Position numbers and translations under genes: made by a program | In this document: positions 1 through 11,949 of the stretch, piece by piece | How positions within the stretch are numbered: the first letter of the stretch is position 1 | How the letters are laid out: each line of letters begins with the position of its first letter | Notes under the pieces: model-generated | Seen by the model: only the letters and a program-made list of their open reading frames with translations | Told to the model about the DNA's origin: nothing | Databases searched by the model: none | Assembly (NCBI GenBank): GCA_037176905.1 | Contig: JBBBWG010030831.1 | Span: 2,806 to 47,340 of the forward strand | Length of the DNA stretch: 44,535 nt | From: Azolla pinnata | Lineage: Eukaryota > Streptophyta > Polypodiopsida > Salviniales > Salviniaceae | Direction of reading: 5' to 3'

Positions 1-42
<42 letters not shown>

Positions 43-44
43 AT
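1..44. repeat. (ATCT)n microsatellite at left edge
   Basis: About eleven perfect ATCT units begin at the first base, so the array probably extends beyond the window. From here to the TATA element near 471 I see no gene, only short runs such as a (GATC)n patch near 268-288. Confidence 0.95.
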
Positions 45-470
45 ATCAAAATGGGCCTCTCTGGCTAGTTGTTAGAACACAAAACAAAAGAGAAAAACAA
101 TGGCAACCATTGGCAGGAATATGAGATAAGATTTGGTCCTTCATGTCCCCAAATAATCTCATGACATAAATGATTGGGAAAAGATTAGGGGCCTGATACG
201 AGCGAGATGGGGCCCCGCGAGAGTGACGTAAAATTTGCATCTACGGCAGCGACTTTCGAAATTCGGATCGATCGGTCGATCGATCGATCACACTATGAGT
301 CAAAATGCACACATATATAGCATGCCTTTCGCTTTTAGGACATGGGTTATTGACAGTGACCAAGGATCAAAAAAGAAACAAAAAGAAAAAGAGAGAGGAG
401 AGTGTGTGGAGACCAACTTAAAGGGTAACTTGCTTGTACATATAATTGGCGAACGATTTTACCCCCGTGG

Positions 471-485
471 TATATATATATAAAG
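471..485 (+). promoter_or_regulatory. TATA box of the ubiquitin-like (Elongin-B-like) gene
   Basis: A TATATATATATAAAG stretch lies about 200 bp upstream of the ATG at 687. It is followed by a CT-rich leader with CCTCCTCCTCCTCTTCC near 521-537 and (TTTC)n near 619-637, typical of plant 5' leaders. Transcription would be expected to begin around 505-520. The position is inferred from sequence only. Confidence 0.5.
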
Positions 486-686
486 AGGTTATCATCAACT
501 TGGCTTACCACACATAAAAACCTCCTCCTCCTCTTCCTCTCCCCATTAATTCTGATCAGTTGATTGGCTAGCTACCCAGTTAGTTTTGCCGATTTTGGTC
601 TTAGAAGACGTTAATATATCTTTCTTTCTTTCTTTCTTCACATTCATCTTCTCTTCTTCTTTTCTAGCATTTCAAAGCCGACAAAA

Positions 687-2651
687 ATGGTAAGCTTATG
701 TCATGGTTTTTTTGTTCAGATACACACCCTTTCACTTTCATCCCTGATGAGCTTGTTGTGTGCATGTCATGTAATATACATACAATATCACTTTCAAGCT
801 TGTTCACAATATGTAATATACATACAATATCACTTTCAAGCTTGTTCACAATACTTAATATATATACATACTATACAAATTTGAATCGGATTTCTAAACA
901 GCTCAGACTTTAGGGGAAGTATTGTGGTGTGAAAGGTGATTTAGTAAGGAAGTGCATGGATTGAGTCAATCTCATGGGTGCTCAGATGAGCACATTGTAA
1001 TTGGGCCCATTAGGTTCATTCATGACATGCATCGAGCTCTATGCACAAAGATGCCAAACAATTTATACCCTTATCAGTAATCTCTAGAAAGGATAAGTTG
1101 AAGCAGACATTATCGCTCATGCGATTTAAAACAAACAAGAGTATGTTCACTATCTTAACAAGAGTTATCTTATCGGCAGATGCGATGCTCTCGATTTAGA
1201 GGTGTAAGGCTTATATCTCAAGTCGCCAAAAAGTCGAGCAAATAATGTCATGTTGCATCTTATCTTATCGGTAGAAGATAGAAGGTTAGAATCTTGTGTC
1301 GGTCGTTGGCTAAAAGCCCAAGAAACTGTCGTTTAGTGTACATTTCCAAAGAGTAGAGAGCCAATGTGGTTGTGTCAAACACAAAGGTTTTGAAAGTAAC
1401 GGAAAGGGTAATATATCTATCTGAGGCCCTTGGCCTCGAGTTTTCGATCCATCTCTGATGAGTGGAATCGCTTTCTGGTAAGTCCATTGACCAAATGAAG
1501 TAGGTTTTTCCAGTGTGAAGATGAAGAAAAGAAGCCATTGAGGGATCGGCATTATGTTAAATATGCTTACGCAATGGCCGAGGTTAATGTTTAGATTCAA
1601 TGTACTCTCTCTCTCTCTGGAAATCTATGGCTCATCGATGACGCAAGTGGCATGGCCGCGAAAAGATGGGGCAGGTCGGTATCAAAAGAAGAAAGTTTCA
1701 AGTGGCAAAAGTCTCGATCAATGGTGTTTTTTTTCAGCAGAATAGCGTACAAAGTACACCGTACGAGGAGAGTGCGTATAGACATACATAAGCATACAAA
1801 TGTGTATGTAGATGTATATGTATATGTATACGTAGATGTATATGTAGATGTAGATGTAGATGTATATGTATATGTCCCTACCCATGTGGTGGTGATGAAG
1901 ACACTGATGATGGTGATGGTGATCATCATGATCATGATGGTTGATGATGCATTGTTATCAGGCCATGTACATCCGCGTGAAGAGGAGGAAGACGACGTAT
2001 TTCGTGCAGTGCGATCCTTGGAGCACCGTCTTGCAGGTGAAGCAGACTCTGCAGAGCCTGAGCGATGCTCCGGTCAGGAACCAGCGCTTGATCCTCCTCG
2101 ATTCCCATCACATCCTCGATGACGCGAAGACGCTCTCCCAACAACAGGTATTATCATGCTTCCTGAATCTCTCGATCTAACTAGTTAATACTGGAGTATA
2201 GAGTACGATATCTTTGTTTTCGAAAAAAAGATTCCACCTTGTATTAATATAATATAAACCATGCCCAAACGTACTCATTTATGCCCTGAAATATTGATAT
2301 CTTTCGACTAGATCAATGTAGTTATTGCTAGGGTCTACAATATCGAATTTCTCGAATATAATTAACCCCAGGGCATATGTAAATAATGTAGATTTCCTCA
2401 TCTAGATCACTGTGATTGACAATTGAGAGGCATGGTATAAAACTTTACGACCAATCATCAGCCCATTGAATCCATTTACAATTCTTTCAGTAGAGAGCCC
2501 CTTGAAATAGCCCCCCCCCCACACTGTATTCTGGCAAGGATATTCCTCGCAACACAGTGTTTCAAAAGATCGTCGGATCGGATCCGATGCGATCTGATCG
2601 ACCAAAGACTGAAGCATGATGTACATGTGGGAGGAATGAACCAAAAGAGAC

Positions 2652-2683
<32 letters not shown>

Positions 2684-3209
2684 CTGATTGTCGTAGTGGA
2701 ATGGAGCTAAAAGATAGATACACTATCCTCCAATGAGCTATAAAAGGTCGTTCAGTCTTCCGAGGTCTTTGAAATGATTGGCATCTGATCAGATCTCCGC
2801 AAACCGAATAATGCATCAAGATCTTTTGTGATGTTGGTGTGTGCAAAGTTAGTTGAGCCCACTACCGAGAAAAGCATCATTCATGGTATGATGATCATGC
2901 CTATCTCCTGATCTCTCGATTCGGTTCATATTTTGCATGCAGGTGGAGAACAACTCCATCATCGCGTTGACGTTGAGAAAAAGTAAGCGATTCTGTCTCT
3001 CTATACAACCGGTGTTTTTCTTTCTTTCTTTTCTGTTCTGTTTTTGTTTTGTTTTGTTTTGTTTTGTTTTGTTTCGTTTTGTTTCGCGTGAGTTGTATTG
3101 ATTTTTGAGAATTCTTTGATTCGCTCCTTCACGCTTTCGGGCAGGTGATGGAGAATGGGAAGATATCGAGATCGATAACATCAACCTCGAAGACTATGAC
3201 AGTTGCTGA
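687..3209 (+). CDS. Ubiquitin-like domain protein, Elongin-B-like (4 exons, 97 aa)
   Basis: Coding exons are 687-689, 1962-2147, 2943-2982 and 3145-3209, all with GT-AG introns and compatible phases (294 nt including the stop). The protein begins MAMYIRVKRRKTTYF, continues through a ubiquitin-like beta-grasp (VLQVKQTLQ, then QRLILLDSHHILDDAKTL) and VENNSIIALTLRK, and ends in a short acidic tail, EWEDIEIDNINLEDYDSC. The MYIRVKR-KTTYF start, the RLIL...LDD-KTL core and the ALTLRK segment resemble plant Elongin-B-like proteins. In animals Elongin B pairs with Elongin C in Cullin-RING ubiquitin ligases and the Elongin transcription factor; the plant role is less clear. There is no C-terminal diglycine, so conjugation like ubiquitin is unlikely. 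Oddity: the first coding exon is only the ATG, directly followed by GTAAGC. If another promoter is used, translation could start at the Met codon at 1965. I am sure of the fold and exon chain, less so of the Elongin-B name. Confidence 0.8.
771..854 (+). repeat. 42-bp tandem duplication in intron 1
   Basis: Two head-to-tail copies (771-812 and 813-854) differ only at the last base. They lie in the 1,272-bp first intron of the ubiquitin-like gene and produce the repetitive short open frames seen there on both strands. Confidence 0.95.
1797..1875 (+). repeat. TGTATATGTAGA-type minisatellite in intron 1
   Basis: Irregular 6-bp units (GTATAT and GTAGAT) alternate over about 80 bp, about 90 bp before the exon 2 acceptor. 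The length in multiples of three keeps frames open on both strands (D-V-Y-V runs), so these frames are not genes. Confidence 0.9.
2510..2683 (+). repeat. Poly-C run and (ATC)n microsatellite in intron 2
   Basis: A run of about ten C lies near 2512-2521, and roughly ten ATC units lie at 2652-2683. Both are within intron 2 (2148-2942). Nothing else is recognised in this intron. Confidence 0.9.
3040..3086 (+). repeat. (GTTTT)n microsatellite in intron 3
   Basis: Eight or nine GTTTT units, two with a T-to-C change, occupy the 162-bp intron 3 (2983-3144) of the ubiquitin-like gene. Confidence 0.9.
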
Positions 3210-3915
3210 TCAGCATCAGCTACATATGTTTGCATCTGAATGAATGGATCTTATCAAGGATGACCATCAATCGATCATTCCTCTAAAGTTAAGCTCGTCA
3301 TTTGGCGTGATAAATCTAATCTGAACATGTTGGGCTTTATTACAAATTCGGTTGTATTCGGATAATCGGTACATGTATGCATACTGTAAGATGAACAAGT
3401 CCACATAACCAATCTAATATATTGCATTAAAAATGGCAATCAATTTGCTTTATTGGATATATGTTCTTAGCATGTAACTTAAGATTTGCTCTCGATATAC
3501 ATGCATGCATACATACATATATTGATGGATGCCAAACTTCTATTTACACAATTTGTACCATTGAGATCCGAAGCTACTCTTACTTACATGTGAAACCAAG
3601 CGTTGCTTGATATTAATATCATCTCAACAGCAAAATATAAGGTGCTTCTAATTATTTTCACAACAAAAACTCTTGGCTTGACAACTCAAATAATACGCAT
3701 ATTCTATCTCAAAGTGAACTCTTAAAACCTTTCAATTGTTGACCTTTCGGTTCAAATTTTGGCTTTCGAGCATCTTATGATCTTAAGGTATGTCGTAACT
3801 TTCAAGGAACTATATATATATATATGTAAGGAACATAACATAGTTATAGAGATCGATATAGTCAAGTAGTCTAATCAATTAATCAAGTATACAATTATAT
3901 TATATATATATTATA
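3210..3915. other. 3' flank and AT-rich intergenic DNA, no gene seen
   Basis: This stretch holds the 3' untranslated region of the ubiquitin-like gene and AT-rich DNA with short (CATA)n and (TA)n runs near 3500-3530, 3811-3825 and 3895-3910. No exon or recognisable element was found. Confidence 0.6.
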
Positions 3916-3919
3916 CATT

Positions 3920-4210
3920 AGTTTATCTCATGTTCTACAAAGTTTTATAGACTTTTAGAGAGCTCTGGAAGCTTTAGAACATTTTAGAAGTTATTATGCT
4001 ATAATATACGTACTTGTAAAGCCAAAATATATGTATAAACATAGAGGTTCACCTCATCAAAATCAACAATTCTAGTTACAAAATCTTAAGCTTGGACTTT
4101 GTTATCACTTGCTTCTCTCTTTGTCTCTCAATATTTTTTCTCTTGCCCTAGCTTTGTTTCTTTATTCATCAATATCTTGTAACTTGCCCGAGCTTTAATG
4201 TACCTTTCTC
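3920..4210 (+). mobile_element. LTR-like relic, copy A
   Basis: Several blocks match, in the same order, the reverse complement of 30840-31095. They are a TGTTCTA-AAAGTTTTA block, a TATA-like block reading GTATAAA-A-TAG followed by AGGTTCACCT, a CTAGTTAC block, and a pyrimidine-rich block ending TTGCCCTAGCT. The order and the TATA-like centre suggest a diverged LTR, probably solo. No coding part of the element is attached, and the ends are not defined. Confidence 0.5.
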
Positions 4211-6690
4211 CCTATTTATTTGTAACAATTCATTCACCTTCTTCACTTTTAAACCCTCAATAAGTCACTCCACTAATAAATTAAAGTTGCTAATGGCAAC
4301 CATGCTACAGTTTCAACTTGAAAACAAACCATGATACAATTTCGACTTAAAACAAATCATAGTACATAGTAAATCATCGAGAGTTCTTGCGAAACCTTTA
4401 CACAAGGACTCTAATGGAGTTCATAGATGAAAAAAAAAAAGTTCTCTTATAACATCAATGAATATCTAATTTAGCCTCTAATCAACCGAGTCTTTTGCAC
4501 CTACCCTCACTCTATCATATTCCGGTGTCATAGTATACAGTGTACACCCCTTCTAAATAATGAGAACATGATGTTAGATATGAAATGGAATCCAGGGATG
4601 AATGGCAGAAACAAATGCCCTTTGACTCATTAAAACAACACAGGAACTCTAGAGAGGTTCTCTCGTAGTAGTCTCTTTCAATCAAGAAGAGATGTGTCTT
4701 CTATAACTCGAGCTACAACATTAGCACAATATTTGGTAATTATTTGTAAAATCTTTGGTCGTGTCTAAGATGTAAACAAGAACTAAAGGAGCTATTGTAT
4801 CACTGTGTACAAAAGGAGGCCGACACCATCGAGGATATCCCGTTTACGGAGAAATGATATCTAGTTTGTGAAAGGAAGAAAATGTTAGATTGATGTTATC
4901 CTACAACCCCTTGGATTAATGAGGAGCCCAAACTCTCTTCTCACCATGACACCAAAGGTTCAACGTATTCAAACTCTGCAAAATGTGTTATGGATCAAAC
5001 TTTTGTAACAAATTTTATGTCCAACTTCACGCTAAAATCATGAATAACTTATAGTCAATCATGGTATTTGACAATCACAAATGAAATTCCTGTGATAAGA
5101 GATATAGATTTCGAACTACCAAACAACTTGATATAATCTATCCATTGAAACCAAATTGAAATGAAATCTTATAAGATTAGTATAACTTATGGCAACCCAA
5201 TGTCTTCTATAATGATGATGTAGAAAAAACGTTGTAAGGTGACCTCCCCCTTTAAATTATCTTTATTAAAAAATAAAATAAAAACTATTATATTATTTTC
5301 TTAATATAAAACGTTTTTTCATTCTAATATATTTATGCCTATGACATGTTATAAGGAGATATTGGTTGAAATTTCTCATAAAAAAGGTGAAAGAATGAGA
5401 AAAAAGAATACTCATTTTTTGAGAGCTGAAAAATATTTTGATATATATAGAGAAAATCATATCAAATAACGATGCATGGCACTGCATTTATGATGAAGTT
5501 TAGGGCATACTCCAAAACTTAAGAATTCAAAAGTTATTTTAAATATTAATAGGGAGGGAAATTTAATATGTAAAAGTTTGACTAAAACATTTTTCATATA
5601 CGTCAGGCCTAAAATCGTACCTAACTATATAAATATGATACGGAGTACAGGTGCAACCAAATGGATATATAGATACGATGTAGATGTACGAAGTTTGCAA
5701 TGTGAACAAAATTATAGATGCATAATAGACATACTATAAATGCGCATAATTAGATGCCCAATTAGAAACTCATTTAGATGCACTATTAGATGTGAGGCTA
5801 GTTACGTTTGCGTGAGAAACTAGACATCTATTTCAAATTTAGAATTTTCAATAAAAAATAGATAAATTTGTTTTTTATATTTTTGTAAATTATTTTTAAA
5901 ATTAATTATTTTTGTATAAAATATTATTAAAATAAGTATATATTGTAGAGCCACCTAGTCAAATTGGCGCCTTGTGTCAAATAAAAAAATATAAGCACTA
6001 AGCTAAATGGGCGCTTGGTGTAATAGAATAATAAAATATATAAATAGAATACATGCTTTACGGTAGGCTATTCTAGTCAATAATCTAGCTTCCATCGTAC
6101 TTGCTTCAACGTATATACCAGAGCGGTGGAGATGATAGGCACAACAATGAACTTCTAAGAAGCCGTGCAGTAAAAACAACACATGCAAAAGGCACAATAT
6201 GAGGATGCTTCAATGCACCTTGAATTTCTATCAATGGAGTTCCAACAAGTCCAATAACTTTACCATAATCCAACTGAGCAAATACTCCATATATGATGCT
6301 ACAATTAAATAACACAAAATTAAGACCTTTTAGCAATGTTAGCACAACAGAATGAGAGCAACATCAAGCGACACTCCCAAATTTGTCCAAAAATATTTGA
6401 TTGCTTACCCATATAAGATATATTAACTTGGTAGGATCATTTTGATAACATTGTAGGATACATCGTTGGACAGATGATTGTTCAATGGGATAGTTACAAC
6501 ATGGTTCATCCAGCAAGATGAAGTAACAAAAGATGATTGGCGATAGATCGAGACGAAGTTAATGGAAAACTTCGCATATCATGGCATTGCATAGACAACG
6601 TCACTACAAAAATTGCAGGATCAACACTACGCTAGCAACACAGAACCAATTTCTCAATTTGGGGTTAAATTGAATAAATTATTAATGCGT
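4211..6690. other. AT-rich intergenic DNA, no gene recognised
   Basis: The composition is strongly AT-rich, with long A and T runs around 5270-5300 and 5870-5940. A minus-strand open frame at 6106-6345 is hydrophobic but resembles nothing I recognise and lacks clear splice context. Some of the sequence after 6360 may be diverged gag of the gypsy relic that follows. Confidence 0.5.
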
Positions 6691-6699
6691 GTAGACCAT

Positions 6700-7515
6700 G
6701 TTTAACAATATGAAATTGTTCTTGGTGTGGCCAACATTGTGCCATGATCTTGCTAGATACGTCAAGGATCAAACGCCAACAACATTCTACAATCCAATTC
6801 AAATTGCTCAAATCATAGAAGTTTCAAAAATGCACAAGCTGTAGTACTACCAACCTTCAACATAGTCATAAATCGCCAAATTGATAGTGAGCCAAGTCTA
6901 GCGAAGATAGATGTCCAAAGCACCCAAATAATCTATTGGCGACAACTTCTAGATAGAGACAGTAATTAGGGTCGACCAAGGTGTCTCCATCGCAACATAT
7001 ATGACCATTGTATATGAAGGAATTCAAAAAATTGAACTATCAACAACATAATTCATCCAAACAAACTAGGTACATATACTCAAAATACACATATTACCTT
7101 GGCCGATGCAACCTCACTGGCGAAATTGTTGAAACACAACTTAGAGAGATGGTGGAGGAGGAGCAACATCCGCACATGCAAGCAGCGACATCTTCCGACA
7201 CACTGGAATGTTCCACTATGATGAGAGTAGGGAACATATTGCATGAAGTCCTTTTAGATTCGGGTAACACGATTCTTATCCCTTAGCCAAGAATTAGCAA
7301 TATCATTACAACTTAAAACTATAGTACTTGCATCGTCCATAAAGGTGTTATTTGGCAATAACAAACAAATTTACGCTTCACATAGAAAATCACTTTGCAC
7401 GTTTTCTATCGAACAATATAGTATTTCACATGCATTTTATATCATTCCCCATAAATTATTTCCCATCACTTTGGGATGCGATTGGTTTGTTAAAAGCAAT
7501 GCCTAATTGCATTCT
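6700..7515 (+). mobile_element. Ty3/gypsy-like gag-protease relic
   Basis: A gag-like block is read near 6712-6835 (LCHDLARYVKDQTPTTFY, then IQIAQIIE), which resembles the helical gag segment of plant gypsy elements. A retropepsin-like block follows: VLLDSGNT near 7250, where D-S-G would be the catalytic triad of the family, and ITLGCDWFVKSN near 7470-7508, resembling the later LG-DWL motif. Stops and frameshifts separate the blocks, so this is a dead copy. Reverse transcriptase does not follow; copia pol does, suggesting an insertion or a junction of two relics. Confidence 0.5.
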
Positions 7516-8007
7516 TACTCACAATAGAACCTACCCTTCATCATCATCATTATTTTCTTCTTCTTGTACTTCTAATTCTTTTGTTCTTTCTCTTTCTCAA
7601 TTGATTTACTGTCAAGCCAAGGAGGAATCAGGGTATGGATTGACGGTTGATTTGTGAAAACCCTTCCTAGGATGGTAATTTGAACTCATTTTATCATCTT
7701 ATTCGTGTATTCGTGTGTTGTTAATTTGTTTGATCCATGCTCTCTACTTGATTCTAGGTTAATGGTTTACTTCAATTATGTTCTTACCTCTCTTTATCTA
7801 GCCTAGTTAAAACTTCATAATATACATGATTTCCATTACCATTACACTCTCCTAACTAAACTCACTTAAAAATGTAGTGTTGGAGTTTGAAATTATAAAA
7901 TTGTCTCAGAGATATGCTTATATCTCATAATAATAAGTATGTCTAAATAACATTATGTAATCGGTGTCGCATCCACCCCCAGCCTTCATCTAACCAAAGC
8001 CGTATCT

Positions 8008-10790
8008 ACCCTTATGTGGCATTGTAGGTTCAGTCACATCAATAATGTCATATTACTTTGCCTAGTCAAACATAAGTTTTGTACTGAATTACTCTTGTAT
8101 TTGAACGTTATTGAATTATATTAAGGTTGTATCTTAGTGAAATCAAGCCACAAAAGTCACCTCAAATTCCAAGCCAAATCCACTCAACTAAACCAATTAG
8201 TATATAGTGATCTCCGTGGATTGATGGAAATGAGCTCACTCATAGACTCCCACAACTTTTTAATATTCATTGATGATTTTAGTAGGTTATGCAACCATCT
8301 ATTTTCCTCAAGTTTGAAGTGCTTACATTATACTTCAAGCAATATTGCAACCTCGTCATCCGGCAACATGACCTTCCAATCCAAGTGTTTTGCTCCAATA
8401 ATAGTGGTAAATACGGCTCAACTACATTCAAGGCTTTCTACAAAGATAAAGGCATCCAACAACAATTTACCAACCCATACACATCTTAACAAAATGGAGT
8501 GTTAAAAAAAAAGAATCGAACCCTTGTCAAAGTTACTAGAGCTATGCTTCTTATGGTGAGACTACCGAATAGTTATTAGGAAAAAGTAGTCGCAATGGCA
8601 TGCTATGTCCAAAATGAAGTTACACATGCCACCGACCCCAATGCCACACAATATTTTCATTGGTTTGAGAAATCACCTAATGTTCAACATCTTTGTATTT
8701 TTGGATGTATAGTATATCCGATAAAACCCATTGGACTTGAGGAAGAAGTTGGATGTAACAAGTACAAGAATGATCTTCTTTAACTATGGTGACGGGTTCA
8801 GTGTCAAGGCGTACAAATTGTACAACCAAACATAATGAAGATTTCACCTCAGGCATTCGGTCTACTTCAACGAAACCTATCTAATCAGTCCTCAACAAAA
8901 AAACCCCCTACTCATGATTCACCCCATCCATTTTCCCATAGTATTCTTCCGAACCATTTCCCGCCTCAAACAAACCCTCAAGTTGAATGGGAAGAGACAA
9001 CCTAATTCATCCCAATCTTACCAAACATCTCTACTCCCATTCTTGTATCTGTAATCCCAACAGTAGCAGTAGATCATACTATTAATCCTTCACCACCTAG
9101 TGCCCCTCCATGGTCCCTTGAAAATAAAATTGCATCTCATTTATTCAAAATTCCAATGAAGTTCCTATTATACCAATAGATCAATAATCCCTACTAGAAC
9201 TAATTCCAAAATCACATCCACATAAATCTTCAAACCTCTGATCCTTAAAAGAAATCTATGAGTAAACCAATCGTACATCTAGTATAGCCCAAAATGCAAA
9301 TCACCAATTGCTAGATGTTATTACGCTTTATCCATTAGATACCTTCTACCATCATATGATCCAAAGCGAAACTCCCAAGCACAAACTTTATCTGTTCAAT
9401 AATGAATCTTTTGATTATTTGACAATACATGAAGCTCTCTCGGGATCGGACGCTGCTTTATGGCATGAAGCTATGGATTCAGAATATTAATCTTTATGGA
9501 GAATGGCACATGACATCTAGTACCACCATCGGCGGACCGAGAATTAGTGTCATGCAAGTGACTATTTCGAAAGAAGTTTCATGTCGACGGCACAATTATA
9601 TTCGCATTACAAAGCACGACTTGTAGCGCGTAGCTTTTCACAAGCTTTCCTCGGCATGGATTACAACAAGACATTTTGTCCTATTCTCTGAATCACCTCA
9701 TTTTGAGTGTTGCTCGCCATTATTGCGCAATTTCGACTCCTCATTTATCAAATAGCCGATTATTGCTCTGCTTCCAATCGACCCTAATGTCTATATCTGA
9801 AATTGCCCAAATTTAATCATCATCCTAACCATCTATGTAAACGACATCCTAATCATATGTAGCTCTAAAAGTACACTAGTCAAAGCTAAGAGTGAACTCT
9901 AAGTATCATTCTTGATGCAAGATATGGGGCACTCCATTACCGTCTTAGTATAAGACCTCCAAGGAACCCCATGGACTTATCCACATCAGCCAACGTCCCT
10001 ACATTAAATCCCGCCTAAAAAAACGTAATATGTCCTCATATAAAGGGATATCAACACCCTTACCACTATCGCTCAAAACCTAAACCTAAACCTAATCATT
10101 AACAATGACTCTAACTTCCGGCATGGTGGCATTCCCATAAGCCAACATCCTTGGAGGCATTCGATATCTTGTACATGCACAAGACTTGATATCTATTTTG
10201 TAGCTAACTATTTATCTCATTATATGCATGCTCCAAGTTGCATCCACACTCAACACTTGAAGCACCTATTAAGATACCTTCAAGAAACAAAAGACTTCAA
10301 TATCACCTATTCGACAAGTCAACTATTGCCCAAGCCCTACCTAACATGGTACTCCAATGCCGACTAGGGGGGTGATCAAGAGACACTACAATCGACATCA
10401 GGCTACAATATTTATCTGCTATCTAGTGGAGCTATCTCGTGGCAAAAAAAAAATGCAAGAAAAGGACTTTGGCTTAAACACTTTTTGTAGGAGACAACTC
10501 TGTGCACGCGCGGATCATCCTCTTCTCCTTCAATGCAACAATATATCAACCATCATGCTTGAAAAAAATCTTAAACATTCCGAGTTAACAAAGCATATTG
10601 CCATGAAACTACAGTTTACCAGAAAACTACTACTTGAAGGCAATATCAAGATTACTCATTGTCGCACCGATCAACAATATTGGGCGGACTTCCTGATTAA
10701 GTCAACTCAAAAGAGGAAACATTATGAGAGTTATAATAAAATAGGACTAAAGCCTACTTAGTTAAATAATAATATCTAACTTAAGGGGTG
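8008..10790 (+). mobile_element. Ty1/copia pol relic (integrase, RT, RNase H)
   Basis: Copia domains are read in order across all three frames, with many stops and frameshifts. The GAG-pre-integrase motif LMWHCRFSHINN is near 8018. The integrase core has LVYSDLRG, FLIFIDDFSR and FKAFYKDKGIQQQFTNPYT (8180-8490), followed by NRTL and RLPN and a later LCIFGCIVYP (8685-8715). The reverse transcriptase starts with HEALSGSDAALWHEAMDSEY (9430-9490) and has YVND at 9834, where YVDD is usual. RNase H has GDQETLQSTSGY, SSGAISWQKK and HSELTKHIAMKLQFTRKLLL, ending near 10760. Copia order (integrase before RT) is clear. The element cannot encode a working polyprotein. The 5' LTR and gag were not found. 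Confidence 0.85.
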
Positions 10791-10945
10791 TGTTAGAATA
10801 ATAAGTTCTATAATATTCAATAATACTTGTATGAGTTACATATTACAGTAATTTATATAGTCTACTACCGTTATCTTATATGCAATAGCGAATATAGTCC
10901 AATAATAATATTGAATATGGTCCACTACTGAACTCTTTCATGTTC
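10781..10945 (+). mobile_element. Polypurine tract and start of copia 3' LTR
   Basis: A purine-rich TTAAGGGGTG at 10781-10790 is directly followed by TGTTAGAATAATAAG, a classic copia LTR start (TG-). It lies 30 bp after the RNase H frame ends. The 3' end of the LTR is uncertain; a TTCA near 10937-10940 is only a guess. No matching 5' copy was seen upstream. Confidence 0.6.
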
Positions 10946-11949
10946 CCCGTATCGAGCCATTCAATATTGCTCAATCCAAGGATAAGGTTATGCCACCCAT
11001 CTACATATAGGTCAATGGCTGAATTGGTCTCTGAGAAATCTTCTGAAGAATTCCAGATATATCATCCAAATGCAAATTCGGTTGTAGATGCCACAAGTGC
11101 CCAACCACAAAGATCTACATATGAGATCTTGCATAAATCACTTCACAATGAGCTTTCAATATATGTAGTGTTTCTTGATTATAGCTTTCTATCTAATATC
11201 TATCCATCAATTTTTAATCATGTCAGAACCAACATCTACCTTACTATATAGATGCAAAACCAAAAGGAAACTGTGACAGATTAATGTAGGAATGGACTAT
11301 AGTTGGAAGTTTTTTTATATTCATAATGCTAGATCTACTTTGCGCTATGTCCATGATATTCATTAATTATATGCTTGACATGCAACTTAAATGAGCATAA
11401 TAACCACACATAAACAATCAGTAGTGACTGATTTAGGTTGTGCTATATCCTGTCAACACATGAAGATTAAATTACCAAACTATGATGTGTTCAGCAGTTT
11501 GTGTGATTTATATGCCTGTACCAACGCATCTCTGAATTGTCTCCAATATCGATCAGGGGTTAGCACAGCAATTGAAGAAACTGCGAAACAAACCTGACAT
11601 TCGGGAAACTCGCGGATCGTGAACTTTATTTTTCATACAAGTGAGAGATCAGTCACAATCTGATCTATGCATGTAATGCATATAGCCTGGGGGGGGCTCA
11701 TATAAGAAAACTTGGTTAGCTCTACTACATCCACATTTGGTTGCTTATTGTAGAATCTACAACAACTGACTGAGGCTGTGAGATTCAGTCCCCAAATGAT
11801 CCAGCTTCCAGAAACACACCGTCGTCGTCGTCGATCGAAGAATAAAAGCCATTCATTCTGGTAGATGGAATCGATCGAAGCAGAACAGCACCAAAGCAAA
11901 GCAAAGATCAGAAGCACGAGACAAAATTCACAAGTTTTTAGTTAGGGTT
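10946..11949. other. Intergenic DNA, no gene recognised
   Basis: Open frames at 10940-11251 (103 aa) and 11391-11597 (68 aa) resemble nothing I know and have no clear splice or promoter context. The part after about 11640 is probably the 3' untranslated region of the minus-strand peroxidase gene. Confidence 0.5.

Noticed and set aside
6106..6345. Hydrophobic minus-strand frame of 79 codons
   Set aside because: It could be a membrane-protein exon, but no family is recognised, and its surroundings look like repeat DNA without good splice partners.
10074..10102. CCTAAAC units as a telomere-like repeat
   Set aside because: Only three units, with AACCTA rather than CCCTAAA, lying within the copia RT/RNase H relic; chance composition.
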